Assembly (NCBI RefSeq): GCF_000374285.1
Contig: NZ_KB893934.1
Coordinates: 1-64,000, forward strand
Length of the DNA: 64,000 bases
Direction of reading: 5' to 3'
DNA from: Actinobacillus capsulatus DSM 19761
Lineage (GTDB): Bacteria; Pseudomonadota; Gammaproteobacteria; Enterobacterales; Pasteurellaceae
How positions within the stretch are numbered: position 1 is the first letter of the stretch; each line of letters opens with the position of its first letter. A model generated the notes under the pieces. It did no database searches and was not told the origin of the DNA. It worked only from the letters and a program-made list of their open reading frames with translations. This document shows, piece after piece, positions 32,645 to 42,632 of the stretch. A program made the translations under genes and the position numbers.

Positions 32645-32929
32645 ATGGAAGGGCTTGATGTTTATGAAAAACATCTCCAAGGCAAAATCACCTTGCGAAC
32701 CACGGTATTAGAAAAGCCTGAACCGGTAGGCTTTAGTCCGTCCGAAGTTCAATTGATTCGAGAAAAATTAAATCTGTCGCAAGCGGTTTTTGCGCATAAA
32801 TTGCATACCTCCGTGCGGGCTTATCAAGGGTGGGAACAAGGTAAAACCAAGCCGAATCCACAAGCGGTACTTTTACTACGTATGGTGGACAAATCTCCTC
32901 AATTATTAGAACAAATGGCACAGTTTTAA
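32645..32929 (+). CDS. HigA-like helix-turn-helix regulator without a toxin gene
   Basis: 94-aa XRE-family DNA-binding protein. Helix-turn-helix at about residues 40-80, with SQAVFAHKLHTSVRAYQGWEQGKTKPNPQA. It resembles HigA-2-type antitoxins, but no HigB toxin lies beside it: mutS ends only 105 bp upstream. The ATG at 32645 has no good ribosome site. A better site (agga at 32608-32611, then ATG at 32620) is in another frame. Removing one G from the ggg at 32622-32624 would fuse that ATG in frame and add MDDYLIDL, the usual family N-terminus. Confidence 0.75.
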   Translation: MEGLDVYEKHLQGKITLRTTVLEKPEPVGFSPSEVQLIREKLNLSQAVFAHKLHTSVRAYQGWEQGKTKPNPQAVLLLRMVDKSPQLLEQMAQF

Positions 32930-32942
32930 GCCGGTTTAATAC

Positions 32943-32983
32943 AAGTGGTCGTATTGGTAAAAAAATTTACAAATACGACCGCT
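32943..32983 (+). terminator. Inverted uptake-signal-like terminator
   Basis: aagtggtcgtatt pairs with aaatacgaccgctt around gtaaaaaaatttac. Lies 13 bp after the HigA-like gene. One arm has the variant aagtggtc, so only the other is a good uptake-signal core. Confidence 0.65.
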
Positions 32984-33068
32984 TTACTTTTGTCTATTTG
33001 TTATATTGCAACGAATTTGTGCTAAAATTCAACACTTGTATTTTAGTAAATTTAAAAGAGAACTGAAC

Positions 33069-33383
33069 GTGGAACAAAATTTAGTCGAATTTTTAACAAA
33101 AACTTTAGATGATTTAAAAGCGCAAGATATTTTAGCGATTAATGTGCGTGGTAAATCGAGTATTACCGATACTATGATTATCGCAACCGGTACTTCGGTG
33201 CGTCACGTGGCTTCAACCGCTGATCGTTTAAGCGCAGAAGCAAAACAAGCGGGCTTTGAAGTGTTTGGTGAAGAAGGTAAAGCGGTAGCGGATTGGATCG
33301 TGGTCGACTTCGGTCAAGCGATTGTGCATTTACTACAAGCGGATGCCCGTGAAATGTATCAATTAGAAAAACTTTGGGCATAA
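33069..33383 (+). CDS. rsfS: Ribosomal silencing factor RsfS
   Basis: 104-aa protein that binds ribosomal protein L14 and blocks subunit joining in starvation. The conserved core is [20 protein letters not shown] and [20 protein letters not shown]. The GTG at 33069 (product starting [13 protein letters not shown]) is chosen to match the family length; an ATG 21 codons upstream gives an atypical extension. Followed by rlmH, as in E. coli. Confidence 0.95.
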   Translation: MEQNLVEFLTKTLDDLKAQDILAINVRGKSSITDTMIIATGTSVRHVASTADRLSAEAKQAGFEVFGEEGKAVADWIVVDFGQAIVHLLQADAREMYQLEKLWA

Positions 33384-33405
33384 CCGTCATTTTTGTTGTA
33401 GCACA

Positions 33406-33873
33406 ATGAAAATACAATTAATTGCGGTGGGGCAAAAAATGCCGGATTGGGTGAAGGTTGGTTTCGAAGAATACCAACGCCGTTTCCCAAAGGATATGCC
33501 GTTTGAACTGATTGAGATTCCTGCCGGTAAACGTGGTAAAAATGCGGATATTAAACGCATTTTAGAGCAAGAAGGCAAAGCGATGTTAGCGGCTGCCGGT
33601 AAAGGCAAAGTTGTGACGTTGGATATTCCGGGCAAACCTTGGACAACAGAACAATTGGCGAGCCAATTGGAAGCATGGAAAAATGACGGACGAGACGTAT
33701 GTTTGTTGATCGGCGGTCCGGAAGGACTTTCACCGGAATGTAAAGCAGCAGCGGAACAAAGTTGGTCGCTTTCACCTCTAACCTTACCGCACCCAATGGT
33801 ACGAGTGATCGTAGCGGAAAGTTTATATCGTGCGTGGTCACTGACAACAAATCACCCTTATCATCGAGAATAG
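33406..33873 (+). CDS. rlmH: 23S rRNA (pseudouridine1915-N3)-methyltransferase
   Basis: SPOUT methyltransferase (155 aa, normal length) acting on pseudouridine 1915 of 23S rRNA in assembled 70S ribosomes. SAM-site residues are in [16 protein letters not shown], and the C-terminal knot reads [25 protein letters not shown]. 22 bp after rsfS. Confidence 0.97.
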   Translation: MKIQLIAVGQKMPDWVKVGFEEYQRRFPKDMPFELIEIPAGKRGKNADIKRILEQEGKAMLAAAGKGKVVTLDIPGKPWTTEQLASQLEAWKNDGRDVCLLIGGPEGLSPECKAAAEQSWSLSPLTLPHPMVRVIVAESLYRAWSLTTNHPYHRE

Positions 33874-33955
33874 CTTGAACTTAAATAGACATGATAAAAA
33901 GTTCTAAAATTTTGACCGCTTGTTCCGTTCACTCAAGAACAAAATGAGATAAACA

Positions 33956-35926
33956 ATGTTTGGTAAACTCGGAAAATTAACTAATCCAAAACCTCGTGAA
34001 AAAGTACGAGATGGGCAAGCGGAGAGCAATCTATTTGCCCGTCGTGCATTGGTCGCCTTTCTAGGGGTATTGGCACTTACGGGCGTGTTATTAACCAATT
34101 TGTATCATTTACAGATTGTGAATTATGACGATTACCAAACGCGTTCCAATGGCAACCGTATCAAATTGCTCCCGGTCCCGCCTACCCGTGGTTTAATTTA
34201 CGACCGCAACGGTAAAGTATTAGCCGAAAATATTACCTATTTTGGGCTTTATATCATTCCTGAAAAAACGGAAAACTTAGAAGAAACATTAGTTGAATTG
34301 CGTGATGTGATTGGACTAACCGATGAAGATGTGGAAGCGTTCCGCAAAGAGAAAAAACGTACCTCTCGTTATATGCCGATTTTATTAAAGGGCAATTTAA
34401 ACGAAGAACAAATGGCACGTTTTGCGGTAAACCAATATCGTTTCCCAAGCCTAGACGTACAGGCATATTACAAACGTAATTATCCTTACGGCGAAACTTT
34501 AACCCATATTCTCGGTTATGTGGCGAAAATCAACGAAAAAGATAAGAAAAAGCTCGAGGAAGAGGGTAAGTTTGGTAATTATGCCGGCTCGCACGATATG
34601 GGTAAATTGGGCATCGAAAAATATTACGAAGACCAATTACACGGACAAACCGGCTTTGAAGAGGTAGAAATCAATAACCGAGGCAAAGTGATTCGTAAAT
34701 TGCGTGATCAACCGGGTGTGGCGGGTAGTAGCATTCGCTTAACCATTGATGTTGAGCTACAACAATATATTCAGAATTTGTTGGGCAACCAAAAAGGCTC
34801 GGTTGTAGTGCTTGATCCTCGTGACAGTAGCGTATTGGCAATGGTAACTAACCCAAGTTATGATAACAATTTGTTTGTCGGTGGTGTCTCGGGTGCGGAT
34901 TATAAACGCTTATTGGAAGACCCCGCTCGTCCGCTATATAGTCGTGCTACGCAAGGGACTTATCCCCCTGCTTCTACGGTAAAACCGTTTTATGCGGTAA
35001 TGGGATTGGCAGAAGAGAAAATTACGCCTTATGGTGCGATTTATGACCCAGGATTTTGGGTATTACCTGGCACAACACAGCGTTATCGAGATTGGAAGAA
35101 AGGCGGTCACGGTTCAACCAATGTGAATAAAGCGATTGCTGAGTCTTCCGATACGTTCTTCTATCAACTTGCGTATGATACCGGTATCGACAAAATGTCT
35201 GAATGGATGCGTAAGTTCGGCTTCGGACAGAAAACGGGAATTGATATTTTTGAAGAGTCCGTTGGCGTATATCCGAATCGTGAGTGGAAACAACGCCGTC
35301 ATAAAAAACCTTGGGTACAAGGTGATACCATTCCGGTCGGTATCGGGCAAGGTTACTGGATTGCAACGCCGTTACAAGTGGCAAAAGCACAAGCGATCTT
35401 AATTAATAACGGACGTGTTAATACGCCCCATTTGATGATGGAAGTGATCAGCAGCGATAAAGTTGAACTGTACAAAGATCCGCTGAAGTATGAAGATATT
35501 AAAGGCGTGCCGGAGCGTTTCTGGCAAGTGGCGAAATTCGGAATGTACAACGTAATTAATGCGGCAAACGGCACTGGACGTAAAGCAGGCGGTTCGTTCT
35601 ATCGTGCAGCGGGTAAAAGTGGTACGGCGCAGGTATTTAACTTAAACGGCGGTAAATACAATAAGAATGCGTTGAAAAAAGAACTACACGACCATGCGTG
35701 GTTTATTAGTTATGCACCGTATGAAGAGCCGAAAGTTTCGGTGGTGATTATTTTAGAAAATGCGGGCGGTGGTGGTTCAAATGCTGCACCGGTGGCACGC
35801 CAAGTGATGGATTTTGCATTAAGCAAAACGCTAAAAGAACCAATCGGAACATCGGAACAACCTTCGCAAAATATTGAGCAAATTCAACCGCTTATAAGTG
35901 AGCAAGGAAATACTCACAATGAATAA
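33956..35926 (+). CDS. mrdA: Penicillin-binding protein 2
   Basis: Class B transpeptidase for cell elongation (656 aa), working with RodA. One membrane anchor lies at about residues 30-53. The dimerisation domain follows, then the transpeptidase with Ser340-x-x-Lys343 ([10 protein letters not shown]), the SxD-like AESSDTFFY and KSGTAQV. The C-terminus is Ser/Thr/Gln-rich. Overlaps the start of mrdB by 8 bp, so translation is coupled. Confidence 0.98.
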   Translation: MFGKLGKLTNPKPREKVRDGQAESNLFARRALVAFLGVLALTGVLLTNLYHLQIVNYDDYQTRSNGNRIKLLPVPPTRGLIYDRNGKVLAENITYFGLYIIPEKTENLEETLVELRDVIGLTDEDVEAFRKEKKRTSRYMPILLKGNLNEEQMARFAVNQYRFPSLDVQAYYKRNYPYGETLTHILGYVAKINEKDKKKLEEEGKFGNYAGSHDMGKLGIEKYYEDQLHGQTGFEEVEINNRGKVIRKLRDQPGVAGSSIRLTIDVELQQYIQNLLGNQKGSVVVLDPRDSSVLAMVTNPSYDNNLFVGGVSGADYKRLLEDPARPLYSRATQGTYPPASTVKPFYAVMGLAEEKITPYGAIYDPGFWVLPGTTQRYRDWKKGGHGSTNVNKAIAESSDTFFYQLAYDTGIDKMSEWMRKFGFGQKTGIDIFEESVGVYPNREWKQRRHKKPWVQGDTIPVGIGQGYWIATPLQVAKAQAILINNGRVNTPHLMMEVISSDKVELYKDPLKYEDIKGVPERFWQVAKFGMYNVINAANGTGRKAGGSFYRAAGKSGTAQVFNLNGGKYNKNALKKELHDHAWFISYAPYEEPKVSVVIILENAGGGGSNAAPVARQVMDFALSKTLKEPIGTSEQPSQNIEQIQPLISEQGNTHNE

Positions 35927-37043
35927 TAGCTTTAAAAAACTTTTCTGGAAAATTTTTTCTCTCGACTTATGGTTATTGCTAGGTCTGTTATCTATCACCA
36001 GTTACGGACTGTTAGTGTTATATAGTGCCAGTGGCGGAAGTGAACGAATGTTCTCTAACCGAGTGATTCAGGTTACGCTTGGTTTGGGTGTCATGTTTTT
36101 TATGGCAATGATTCCGCCTCGTTTTTATGAACGGGTCTCTCCTTACCTCTACGTAGTCTGTATTGTGATGCTGATCTTGGTGGATTTGGTCGGTGAGAGC
36201 AGTAAAGGGGCGCAACGTTGGCTGAATTTGGGTTTTGTACGTTTCCAACCGTCAGAAATCGCTAAGCTTTCCGTACCGTTGATGGTGGCGACTTATTTGG
36301 CAAAACGTGCTTTACCGCCAAGTTTAAAAGATACCTTTATTGCATTGGGTATAATTAGCGTGCCAACCTTATTAGTGGCGGCACAGCCGGACTTAGGTAC
36401 TTCGATTTTAGTGTGTGCCGCCGGTATTTTCGTGCTTTTTTTAGCCGGATTAAGTTGGAAATTAATTAGTGCAGGTGTATTTTTTTTAGCCGGTTTTATT
36501 CCGATTATGTGGTTCTTTTTGATGCGTGATTATCAGAAAACTCGTGTAATGACTTTAATTGACCCAGAAAAAGACCCACTTGGTGCCGGTTATCATATTA
36601 TTCAGTCGAAAATTGCGATTGGTTCGGGCGGGATTAACGGTAAAGGCTGGATGGAAGGAACTCAATCGCAGTTGGAATTCTTACCAGAACCGCATACGGA
36701 CTTTATTTTTGCCGTGTTGGGCGAAGAACACGGCATGATTGGTATATTGATCTTATTAGCGATTTATTTGTTTATTATTGCTAGAGGATTGGTTATCGGC
36801 GCTAAGTCGGACGGCGCTTTCGGACGCTTGATTTCAGGCGGTACATCACTACTATTCTTCGTTTATGTTTTTGTAAACATTGGTATGGTGAGTGGTATTT
36901 TACCGGTAGTTGGTGTACCCTTACCACTGTTTAGCTATGGGGGAACCTCCTATGTGACCCTAATGGCTGCGTTTGGATTAATGATGTCCGCTTATGTTCA
37001 TCGTAAGCGTGCGTACACAAATAATCCTTACAGTAAACTTTAG
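35919..37043 (+). CDS. mrdB: Rod-shape-determining glycosyltransferase RodA
   Basis: SEDS-family peptidoglycan polymerase (374 aa) with about ten membrane segments. Family motifs: [29 protein letters not shown] and [19 protein letters not shown]. The ATG at 35919 ([11 protein letters not shown]) has aagga in front and overlaps the end of mrdA. Partner of PBP2. Confidence 0.97.
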   Translation: MNNSFKKLFWKIFSLDLWLLLGLLSITSYGLLVLYSASGGSERMFSNRVIQVTLGLGVMFFMAMIPPRFYERVSPYLYVVCIVMLILVDLVGESSKGAQRWLNLGFVRFQPSEIAKLSVPLMVATYLAKRALPPSLKDTFIALGIISVPTLLVAAQPDLGTSILVCAAGIFVLFLAGLSWKLISAGVFFLAGFIPIMWFFLMRDYQKTRVMTLIDPEKDPLGAGYHIIQSKIAIGSGGINGKGWMEGTQSQLEFLPEPHTDFIFAVLGEEHGMIGILILLAIYLFIIARGLVIGAKSDGAFGRLISGGTSLLFFVYVFVNIGMVSGILPVVGVPLPLFSYGGTSYVTLMAAFGLMMSAYVHRKRAYTNNPYSKL

Positions 37044-37075
37044 TCAGACTTTACAGACTGATTTATAAAGTCTGA
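37044..37075 (+). terminator. Possible terminator after mrdB
   Basis: A perfect 10-bp stem, tcagacttta/taaagtctga (37044-37053 and 37066-37075), is followed a few bases on by ttgctttttt. Begins right at the mrdB stop. Confidence 0.65.
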
Positions 37076-37217
37076 ACCTTTGCTTTTTTGCGGTATCAAA
37101 AAGCACATACAAGAGCAGTTATCTATCAAAAGAAAGATAAACAGCCACCACAAGATAATCCTGTTTTGTGGGCAAAACACATCGTTACACAGTACGATAT
37201 CTAAATGAGGAAAACTT

Positions 37218-37784
37218 ATGCGATTAAGTAAAATGGTAACCCTGTTGTTAGCTGGATTCTTAACATTCGGATCATTGAATTCTGTTGCAGCAACCAAACA
37301 CGCAAAACCTAGCGCAGTAAAGAAGTATTTAATTGCTAAAACTGCACAAAAATCAGTAAAGCACGCCGCTTTAGTGGCAAAAGCGAGAGCGAATAAAATC
37401 GCACTAGTTAAAAGCAGAACGCTTAAAGAATTACATAAAAATACTGCACGTAGCCATTATCAGTCTGGCATCGCAAGCTACTATGCAGATAAATTTAACG
37501 GCCGCCGTACTGCAAACGGCGAAAGATTTAGCAATTCAGCGATGACCGCAGCACACAAAACGTTGCCGTTTGGCACTTTAGTAGAAGTGACCAATATGCG
37601 TAACGGACGTTCAGTTGTGGTACGAGTAAATGATCGAGGGCCTTATGCACACGCTCGCATAGTGGATTTATCTAAAGCGGCTGCTCGCCAATTAGGAATG
37701 CACAATAGCGGAACGGCTCACGTCAAATTAGCAGTGCTAAATAAAAACAAGAAAAATACTCAAGTAGTAAGAGAAGAAGGTTAA
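37218..37784 (+). CDS. rlpA: RlpA-like septal/cell-wall protein
   Basis: 188-aa exported protein. Residues 1-25 form a signal peptide (ends SVAA). A Lys/Ala-rich segment follows to about 75. The double-psi beta-barrel domain runs from about 79 to 175 (SGIASYYADKFNGRRTANGE ... VRVNDRGPYAHARIVDLS), the RlpA lytic-transglycosylase fold. No lipobox and no C-terminal SPOR domain are present, so it is a short form. Between mrdB and dacA, as in E. coli. Confidence 0.9.
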   Translation: MRLSKMVTLLLAGFLTFGSLNSVAATKHAKPSAVKKYLIAKTAQKSVKHAALVAKARANKIALVKSRTLKELHKNTARSHYQSGIASYYADKFNGRRTANGERFSNSAMTAAHKTLPFGTLVEVTNMRNGRSVVVRVNDRGPYAHARIVDLSKAAARQLGMHNSGTAHVKLAVLNKNKKNTQVVREEG

Positions 37785-37805
37785 TCGTTTAGCTTTTCTT
37801 GCATT

Positions 37806-37833
37806 AGGGTTTGTTGAGTAATCAACAAACCCT
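37806..37833 (+). terminator. Hairpin after rlpA
   Basis: A perfect 12-bp stem (agggtttgttga/tcaacaaaccct) with a gtaa loop, 21 bp past the rlpA stop. The T-run after it is poor (tgctta), so termination may be partial. Confidence 0.65.
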
Positions 37834-37882
37834 TGCTTACGTTATATAACCTGTCATTTCCTGAAGGATTGGATGCTTTTAT

Positions 37883-39061
37883 ATGAAAAAAACATTATTT
37901 AAATCAGTAGGTCTTTGTGCTTTAGTTTTTTCCCAATTTGCCGTTGCTGACGCAAATGTGGATTTCGGTATTTCGGCACCGCAATTAAATGCGCAAAGTT
38001 ATATCTTAATGGATTATAACTCAGGCAATGTTTTAACAAGTTTAAATCCTGATCAGCGCCAATATCCGGCATCGTTAACTAAAATGATGACAAGTTATGT
38101 GGTAGGTGACGCGCTTAAACAAGGTAAAGTGAAAAACAGTGATATGGTGACGGTGACTGAGAATTCTTGGGCACAAAAATTCCCCGGCTCATCATTAATG
38201 TTTTTAGATTTAAATACGCAAGTATCTGTTGAAGATTTAATGCGTGGTTTGATTATTGTGTCAGGTAATGATGCTGCGGTGGCATTAGCAGAACATACTT
38301 CAGGTTCACAGCAAGCCTTTATCGACCAAATGAATAAATTTGCACAGCAGTTTGGTCTTAAAAATACCCACTTTACAACTGTACACGGCTTAGATGAGCC
38401 AAACCAATATTCTTCAGCACGTGATATGGCAATTCTCGGTGCGCATATTATTCGTGATCAGCCGGAAGAATATAAGATTTACGCAGAAAAAGAATTTAAA
38501 TACAACATTAAAAAACCACAGCCAAACCGTAACGGTTTATTGTGGGACAAAACGATGAATGTGGACGGTATGAAAACCGGTCATACTAGCCAAGCGGGCT
38601 ATAACTTAGTCGCGTCGGCAACCAACAGCAATACCCGTTTGATTTCGGTAGTAATGGGTGTAGGAACCTATAAAGGCCGTGAAGTTGAAAGCAAAAAGTT
38701 GTTACAATGGGGCTTTGCAAACTTTGAAACGATTAAATCATTACCGGCAGGTCAAGCGGTTTCCGAACAAAACGTTTATTATGGCGAAGCAGATAAAGTA
38801 CAGTTAGGTTCAATTCAAGACAGTTTTGTAACTGTACCAAAAGGTAGAGCTTCAGACTTAAAAGCACGTTATGAACTTGAACGTAAGAACCTTGAAGCAC
38901 CTTTAGTTAAAGGTCAGGTAATCGGTAAAGTGATTTATCAATTAGACGGTAAAGACGTTGCAAGCAGTGATTTACAAGTACTACAAGATGTGCCTGAAGC
39001 AGGCATTTTCGGCAAAGCATGGGACTGGGTCGTATTAACGGTTAAGAGTTTATTCGACTAA
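37883..39061 (+). CDS. dacA: D-alanyl-D-alanine carboxypeptidase (PBP5/6 type)
   Basis: Trims the terminal D-Ala of peptidoglycan pentapeptides in the periplasm (392 aa). Signal peptide about 1-22. Catalytic Ser64-x-x-Lys67 in ASLTKMMT, then the SGN motif (VSGNDAAVAL) and the KTG motif (MKTGHTSQAGYN). The C-terminal domain ends in an amphipathic anchor, GKAWDWVVLTVKSLFD. Part of the mrdAB-rlpA-dacA cluster. Confidence 0.97.
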   Translation: MKKTLFKSVGLCALVFSQFAVADANVDFGISAPQLNAQSYILMDYNSGNVLTSLNPDQRQYPASLTKMMTSYVVGDALKQGKVKNSDMVTVTENSWAQKFPGSSLMFLDLNTQVSVEDLMRGLIIVSGNDAAVALAEHTSGSQQAFIDQMNKFAQQFGLKNTHFTTVHGLDEPNQYSSARDMAILGAHIIRDQPEEYKIYAEKEFKYNIKKPQPNRNGLLWDKTMNVDGMKTGHTSQAGYNLVASATNSNTRLISVVMGVGTYKGREVESKKLLQWGFANFETIKSLPAGQAVSEQNVYYGEADKVQLGSIQDSFVTVPKGRASDLKARYELERKNLEAPLVKGQVIGKVIYQLDGKDVASSDLQVLQDVPEAGIFGKAWDWVVLTVKSLFD

Positions 39062-39115
39062 TTTCTGTTAACTTGTAATATTCAAAATCGCCCCCATATT
39101 CAGGCGATAAATTAA

Positions 39116-39160
39116 CAAGCGGTATGATTTCGCAAAAAATTTGCAAAATCATACCGCTTG
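39116..39160 (+). terminator. Inverted uptake-signal pair between dacA and ybeD
   Basis: caagcggtatgatttcgcaa faces ttgcaaaatcataccgcttg: a long, nearly perfect stem. The plus-strand tail (atctta) is weak in T, so it may only attenuate. Confidence 0.65.
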
Positions 39161-39194
39161 ATCTTAATAGCAAAAGAGAGAAAAGGATATAAAT

Positions 39195-39494
39195 ATGACA
39201 CAATCAAGAACAGTAAACCTACAAGATTTACCCCAAGCAAAATTAAAAGATTTATTAGAATTCCCATGCTCATTTACGTTTAAAGTAGTGGGGACGCATC
39301 GTGAAGATTTAGTGAATGATGTAGTGGCGGTAACGCAAATTCACGCAAAAGGTGATTATAACCCACGTCAGCAACGTAGCTCAAAAGGGACTTATAATTC
39401 CGTTTCAATTGATATTGTAGCGGAGCATATTGATCAAGTTGAAACACTTTATACCGAGCTTGCTAAAATCGCCGGCGTGAGAATGGTTTTATAA
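39195..39494 (+). CDS. ybeD: YbeD/DUF493 family protein
   Basis: 99-aa ACT-like ferredoxin-fold protein with the family stretch [20 protein letters not shown] and a C-terminus GVRMVL. Its function is not established. It always sits just before lipB in relatives; here 29 bp separate them. Confidence 0.93.
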   Translation: MTQSRTVNLQDLPQAKLKDLLEFPCSFTFKVVGTHREDLVNDVVAVTQIHAKGDYNPRQQRSSKGTYNSVSIDIVAEHIDQVETLYTELAKIAGVRMVL

Positions 39495-39523
39495 GAACCT
39501 TTTTCCCAGACGGAGATAATCTA

Positions 39524-40180
39524 ATGAATCAACTCATCATTCGCCAACTTGGCGTGCAGCCGTATGAAGAAATCTGGCACAAAATGCAAGATTTCACCGA
39601 TACTCGTGATGAAAATACCGCGGATGAAATCTGGTTCGTTCAGCATCCGGCTGTATTTACCCAAGGTTCTGCCGGTAAACCGGAACATCTGTTAAACCCA
39701 ACTAATATCCCCGTAGTGCAAACTGATCGTGGCGGACAAATTACTTACCACGGCGAAGGGCAGCAGATTATGTATGTGCTGATTGATATCAAGCGTTTAA
39801 AAGCACAGGGCAAAGAGGTATCGGTACGAGATCTTGTTACTGCTTTAGAACAATGTGTGGTTAAAACATTAGCGGATTATGGGATTGAAGGTTATCCAAA
39901 ACCGGATGCACCGGGCGTGTATATTGACGGTAAGAAAATTTGTTCGTTAGGGTTACGCATTCGCCAAGGTCGCTCGTTTCATGGCTTGGCATTTAATGTG
40001 AATATGGATTTAACGCCGTTTAGAAATATTAATCCGTGCGGCTATGCCGGATTGGAAATGGCACAATTGAAAGATTATATTGCGGAAGCAGAAGCGCAAT
40101 GTGATTTCGTTTCCCCTAAATTAGTAGCTCACTTTTGCAACATTTTAGGGTATAATAATCAACAAATTGTTAACAAATAA
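39524..40180 (+). CDS. lipB: Octanoyl-[ACP]:protein octanoyltransferase
   Basis: Moves octanoyl groups from acyl carrier protein to lipoyl domains (218 aa). Motif [12 protein letters not shown] (usually GPGQ) and the catalytic Cys in NINPCGYAG with Lys in [11 protein letters not shown] are present. First step of lipoate synthesis, with lipA 110 bp downstream. Confidence 0.97.
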   Translation: MNQLIIRQLGVQPYEEIWHKMQDFTDTRDENTADEIWFVQHPAVFTQGSAGKPEHLLNPTNIPVVQTDRGGQITYHGEGQQIMYVLIDIKRLKAQGKEVSVRDLVTALEQCVVKTLADYGIEGYPKPDAPGVYIDGKKICSLGLRIRQGRSFHGLAFNVNMDLTPFRNINPCGYAGLEMAQLKDYIAEAEAQCDFVSPKLVAHFCNILGYNNQQIVNK

Positions 40181-40290
40181 TGTTCGTAAGGCATTTGCCC
40201 GTTAATAAAAAGATTATCAGAATTGTAAGATCTGTGTAGGGGCGGGGTTTATCTCCGCCCTTTAAATTGCATAGAAAAGGATAGAACTTA

Positions 40291-41283
40291 ATGACAACTG
40301 CTACAGGCACTAAGCCTACAAAAATGGAAGCATTTAAAATGGAGCGTGGCGTTAAATATCGCGACGCAGCCAAAACTTCTGTAATCCAAGTGCGTAATAT
40401 TGACCCTGACCAAGAGTTATTACCAAAACCAAGTTGGATGAAAATTAAATTACCGGCGGCTTCGGCAAAAATTGATAGTATCAAGCACGGTATGCGCCGT
40501 CATGGCTTACATTCTGTGTGTGAAGAAGCGTCTTGCCCAAACTTGCACGAATGTTTTAACCACGGTACGGCAACTTTTATGATTATGGGCGCCATCTGTA
40601 CTCGTCGTTGTCCGTTCTGTGATGTTGCACACGGTAAACCGTTACCGTTAGATCCGGAAGAGCCGCGTAAAGTGGCGGAAACCGTCCAAGATATGAAGCT
40701 AAAATATGTGGTAATTACTTCGGTTGACCGTGATGACTTAGCTGATCGCGGTGCGGCGCATTTTGCGGCAACCGTACGTGAAATCAAAGCGCTAAATCCG
40801 GAATGTAAAGTAGAGATTTTAGTACCGGACTTCCGTGGGCGTGTAGAACAAGCGGTTGCCATTTTAAAACAAAATCCGCCAGATGTGTTTAACCACAACC
40901 TTGAGAACGTGCCACGTTTATACCGTGAAGTGCGTCCGGGCGCAGACTACAAATGGTCGCTTGAGCTACTTAAAATCTTCAAACAAGAATTCCCGGATAT
41001 TCCGACAAAATCAGGTTTAATGGTAGGTCTTGGCGAAACCAACGAAGAAATTTTAGAAGTAATGCAAGATTTACGTGATCATGGCGTAACGATGTTGACT
41101 ATCGGTCAATATTTACAACCGAGTCGTCATCACTTAAAAGTAGAACGTTACGTACCGCCGGAAGAGTTTGATATGTTCCGTAGCGAAGCAGAAAAAATGG
41201 GTTTCGAACACGCTGCTTGCGGCCCGTTTGTTCGTTCTTCATATCATGCAGATTTACAGGCGAAAGGCGAATTAGTTAAATAA
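40291..41283 (+). CDS. lipA: Lipoyl synthase
   Basis: Radical-SAM enzyme inserting two sulfurs into octanoyl groups (330 aa). Auxiliary cluster cysteines are in [12 protein letters not shown] and the radical-SAM cluster in CTRRCPFC. The C-terminal family motif with Arg-Ser-Ser-Tyr is present ([11 protein letters not shown]). Complete. Confidence 0.98.
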   Translation: MTTATGTKPTKMEAFKMERGVKYRDAAKTSVIQVRNIDPDQELLPKPSWMKIKLPAASAKIDSIKHGMRRHGLHSVCEEASCPNLHECFNHGTATFMIMGAICTRRCPFCDVAHGKPLPLDPEEPRKVAETVQDMKLKYVVITSVDRDDLADRGAAHFAATVREIKALNPECKVEILVPDFRGRVEQAVAILKQNPPDVFNHNLENVPRLYREVRPGADYKWSLELLKIFKQEFPDIPTKSGLMVGLGETNEEILEVMQDLRDHGVTMLTIGQYLQPSRHHLKVERYVPPEEFDMFRSEAEKMGFEHAACGPFVRSSYHADLQAKGELVK

Positions 41284-41298
41284 TAGTGCCATATAGAT

Positions 41299-41324
41299 AA
41301 AGCCCTCTCTTTGTAGAGGGCTTT
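41299..41324 (+). terminator. Terminator of lipA
   Basis: A perfect 10-bp stem (aaagccctct/agagggcttt) with a 6-base loop, then gtgtt. Lies 16 bp after the lipA stop. Confidence 0.88.
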
Positions 41325-41427
41325 GTGTTAAATATGTAAAAAATAGGTAAATTTGACCGCTTATTTGCGCATTTATTGCTAAATGCTACAATCAGCCATC
41401 TTTATTTAGATTAATTCAAGGTTAACC

Positions 41428-41994
41428 ATGTTAAAAAAAATTATGTTAGTCGGAATGACAGTGTTGACCGTAGGCTGTTCATTCTCAGGTGAATCGGTAC
41501 AACAAGAAGCATTTCCGGGTGAATTTGCGAATGCCGATTATGTATTATCGGATCAGGATGCACAACGTTGGGTAGCGTTAAGTGAACAAGCTTCTCAGTG
41601 TATTTATCCGAATCTAACACGCATTCAGCAAGCGCATTTTTCTAAAGAAGATGCCTATATTCATTCACAGTATGTTTTCTTCTATCCGTTGGAAGAAGTG
41701 ATTGGCGAACAATACGTGAAGATCGTGCAAGGCGATGAGAAGTCTATGGGCTATGCACAATATCAATTTAAGAAATTTAAAAATTCGCCGGCCGATGTAG
41801 ATAAGATGAGTAATAAACAGTGTAAAACGCTACGCGCACAAGCAAAAGATGACTTAGCTGTGGTCAAGGGTCAGTATAAGAGCGGAATGGTTGAAGAAGT
41901 TAAAACCGATGCGAAAAGCGGTGATAGTATTGCAACGAATGACAATAAATTTTTCTTCGATATTATTAAATGGGGTTCGGCATTATTGCTGTAA
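41428..41994 (+). CDS. Putative lipoprotein of unknown function
   Basis: 188 aa. A lipoprotein signal ([17 protein letters not shown]) puts the modified Cys at residue 17. The mature part is charged, with two further cysteines (SQCIYP and KQCKTL) that could form a disulfide. The last residues ([10 protein letters not shown]) are hydrophobic. I do not recognise the family. Single gene with its own terminator. Confidence 0.8.
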   Translation: MLKKIMLVGMTVLTVGCSFSGESVQQEAFPGEFANADYVLSDQDAQRWVALSEQASQCIYPNLTRIQQAHFSKEDAYIHSQYVFFYPLEEVIGEQYVKIVQGDEKSMGYAQYQFKKFKNSPADVDKMSNKQCKTLRAQAKDDLAVVKGQYKSGMVEEVKTDAKSGDSIATNDNKFFFDIIKWGSALLL

Positions 41995-42010
41995 TACTTA
42001 GAGAGACATA

Positions 42011-42046
42011 AATACCTTTAGCGATTTGCAATGCGCTAAAGGTATT
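42011..42046 (+). terminator. Terminator of the lipoprotein gene
   Basis: A 12-bp perfect stem, aatacctttagc/gctaaaggtatt, with a 12-base loop and the tail ttttttat. Confidence 0.92.
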
Positions 42047-42128
42047 TTTTTATCTAAATTGATATATCAAGAAGCATAGAGTAAATAAATGAGCGGGTGT
42101 ACACTGACTGTTATTTGAACAAGAGTAG

Positions 42129-42551
42129 ATAGGAGCTGCTAAATTTTCAATGTTGCAATCTTATCTTTCCCTACCTTTAGTGACCAATCAAATTGAAATT
42201 TCTCCATTACAATTAGCGCTGTTTGATGAGGGTTCGCTAGATTTCTTATTGGAAAAACGGATTCGTCCAATGGCTTGGTCACCACTTGCTGGTGGTCAAA
42301 TATTTAATCAAGATCAGAGACGTTTACGTGTAGCAGAAACGTTGCGTGCAATTGGTGAAAAATACGGCGAACAACGATTGGATGTGTTGAGTTACGCTTG
42401 GCTTTTAGCACGCCCGGCGAAGATTATGCTGATTATTGGCTCCGGACAAATTGCCCGAGTTGAAAGTGCGGTCCGCGCATTAGATATTACGTTTACCGAA
42501 GAGGAGTGGATCAATGTTTATTTCGCCTCACAAGGGTATGATATTCCATAG
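42129..42551 (+). pseudogene. Aldo/keto reductase remnant, C-terminal part only
   Basis: About 133 codons matching the second half of an aldo/keto reductase (YdhF-like, normally close to 300 aa). Recognisable parts are LPLVTNQIEISPLQLALFDE, RPMAWSPLAGGQIF and IIGSGQIARVESAVRAL. The catalytic Tyr/Lys/His half is absent. Homology can be read a few codons upstream of the ATG at 42150 (IGAAKFS), up to a stop at 42126-42128. A remnant, unlikely to fold as an enzyme. Confidence 0.85.
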
Positions 42552-42574
42552 CGGATGCTTTGCGGGCAAATATA

Positions 42575-42620
42575 ACAAGCGGTTCAATTTGTAAGATTTT
42601 TTGCAAATTTGACCGCTTGT
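42575..42620. terminator. Inverted uptake-signal pair between convergent genes
   Basis: acaagcggttcaatttg faces gcaaatttgaccgcttgt, then ttatttt on the plus strand. Lies between the reductase remnant (+) and the diflavin reductase gene (-). Confidence 0.72.
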
Positions 42621-42632
42621 TTATTTTACCGG

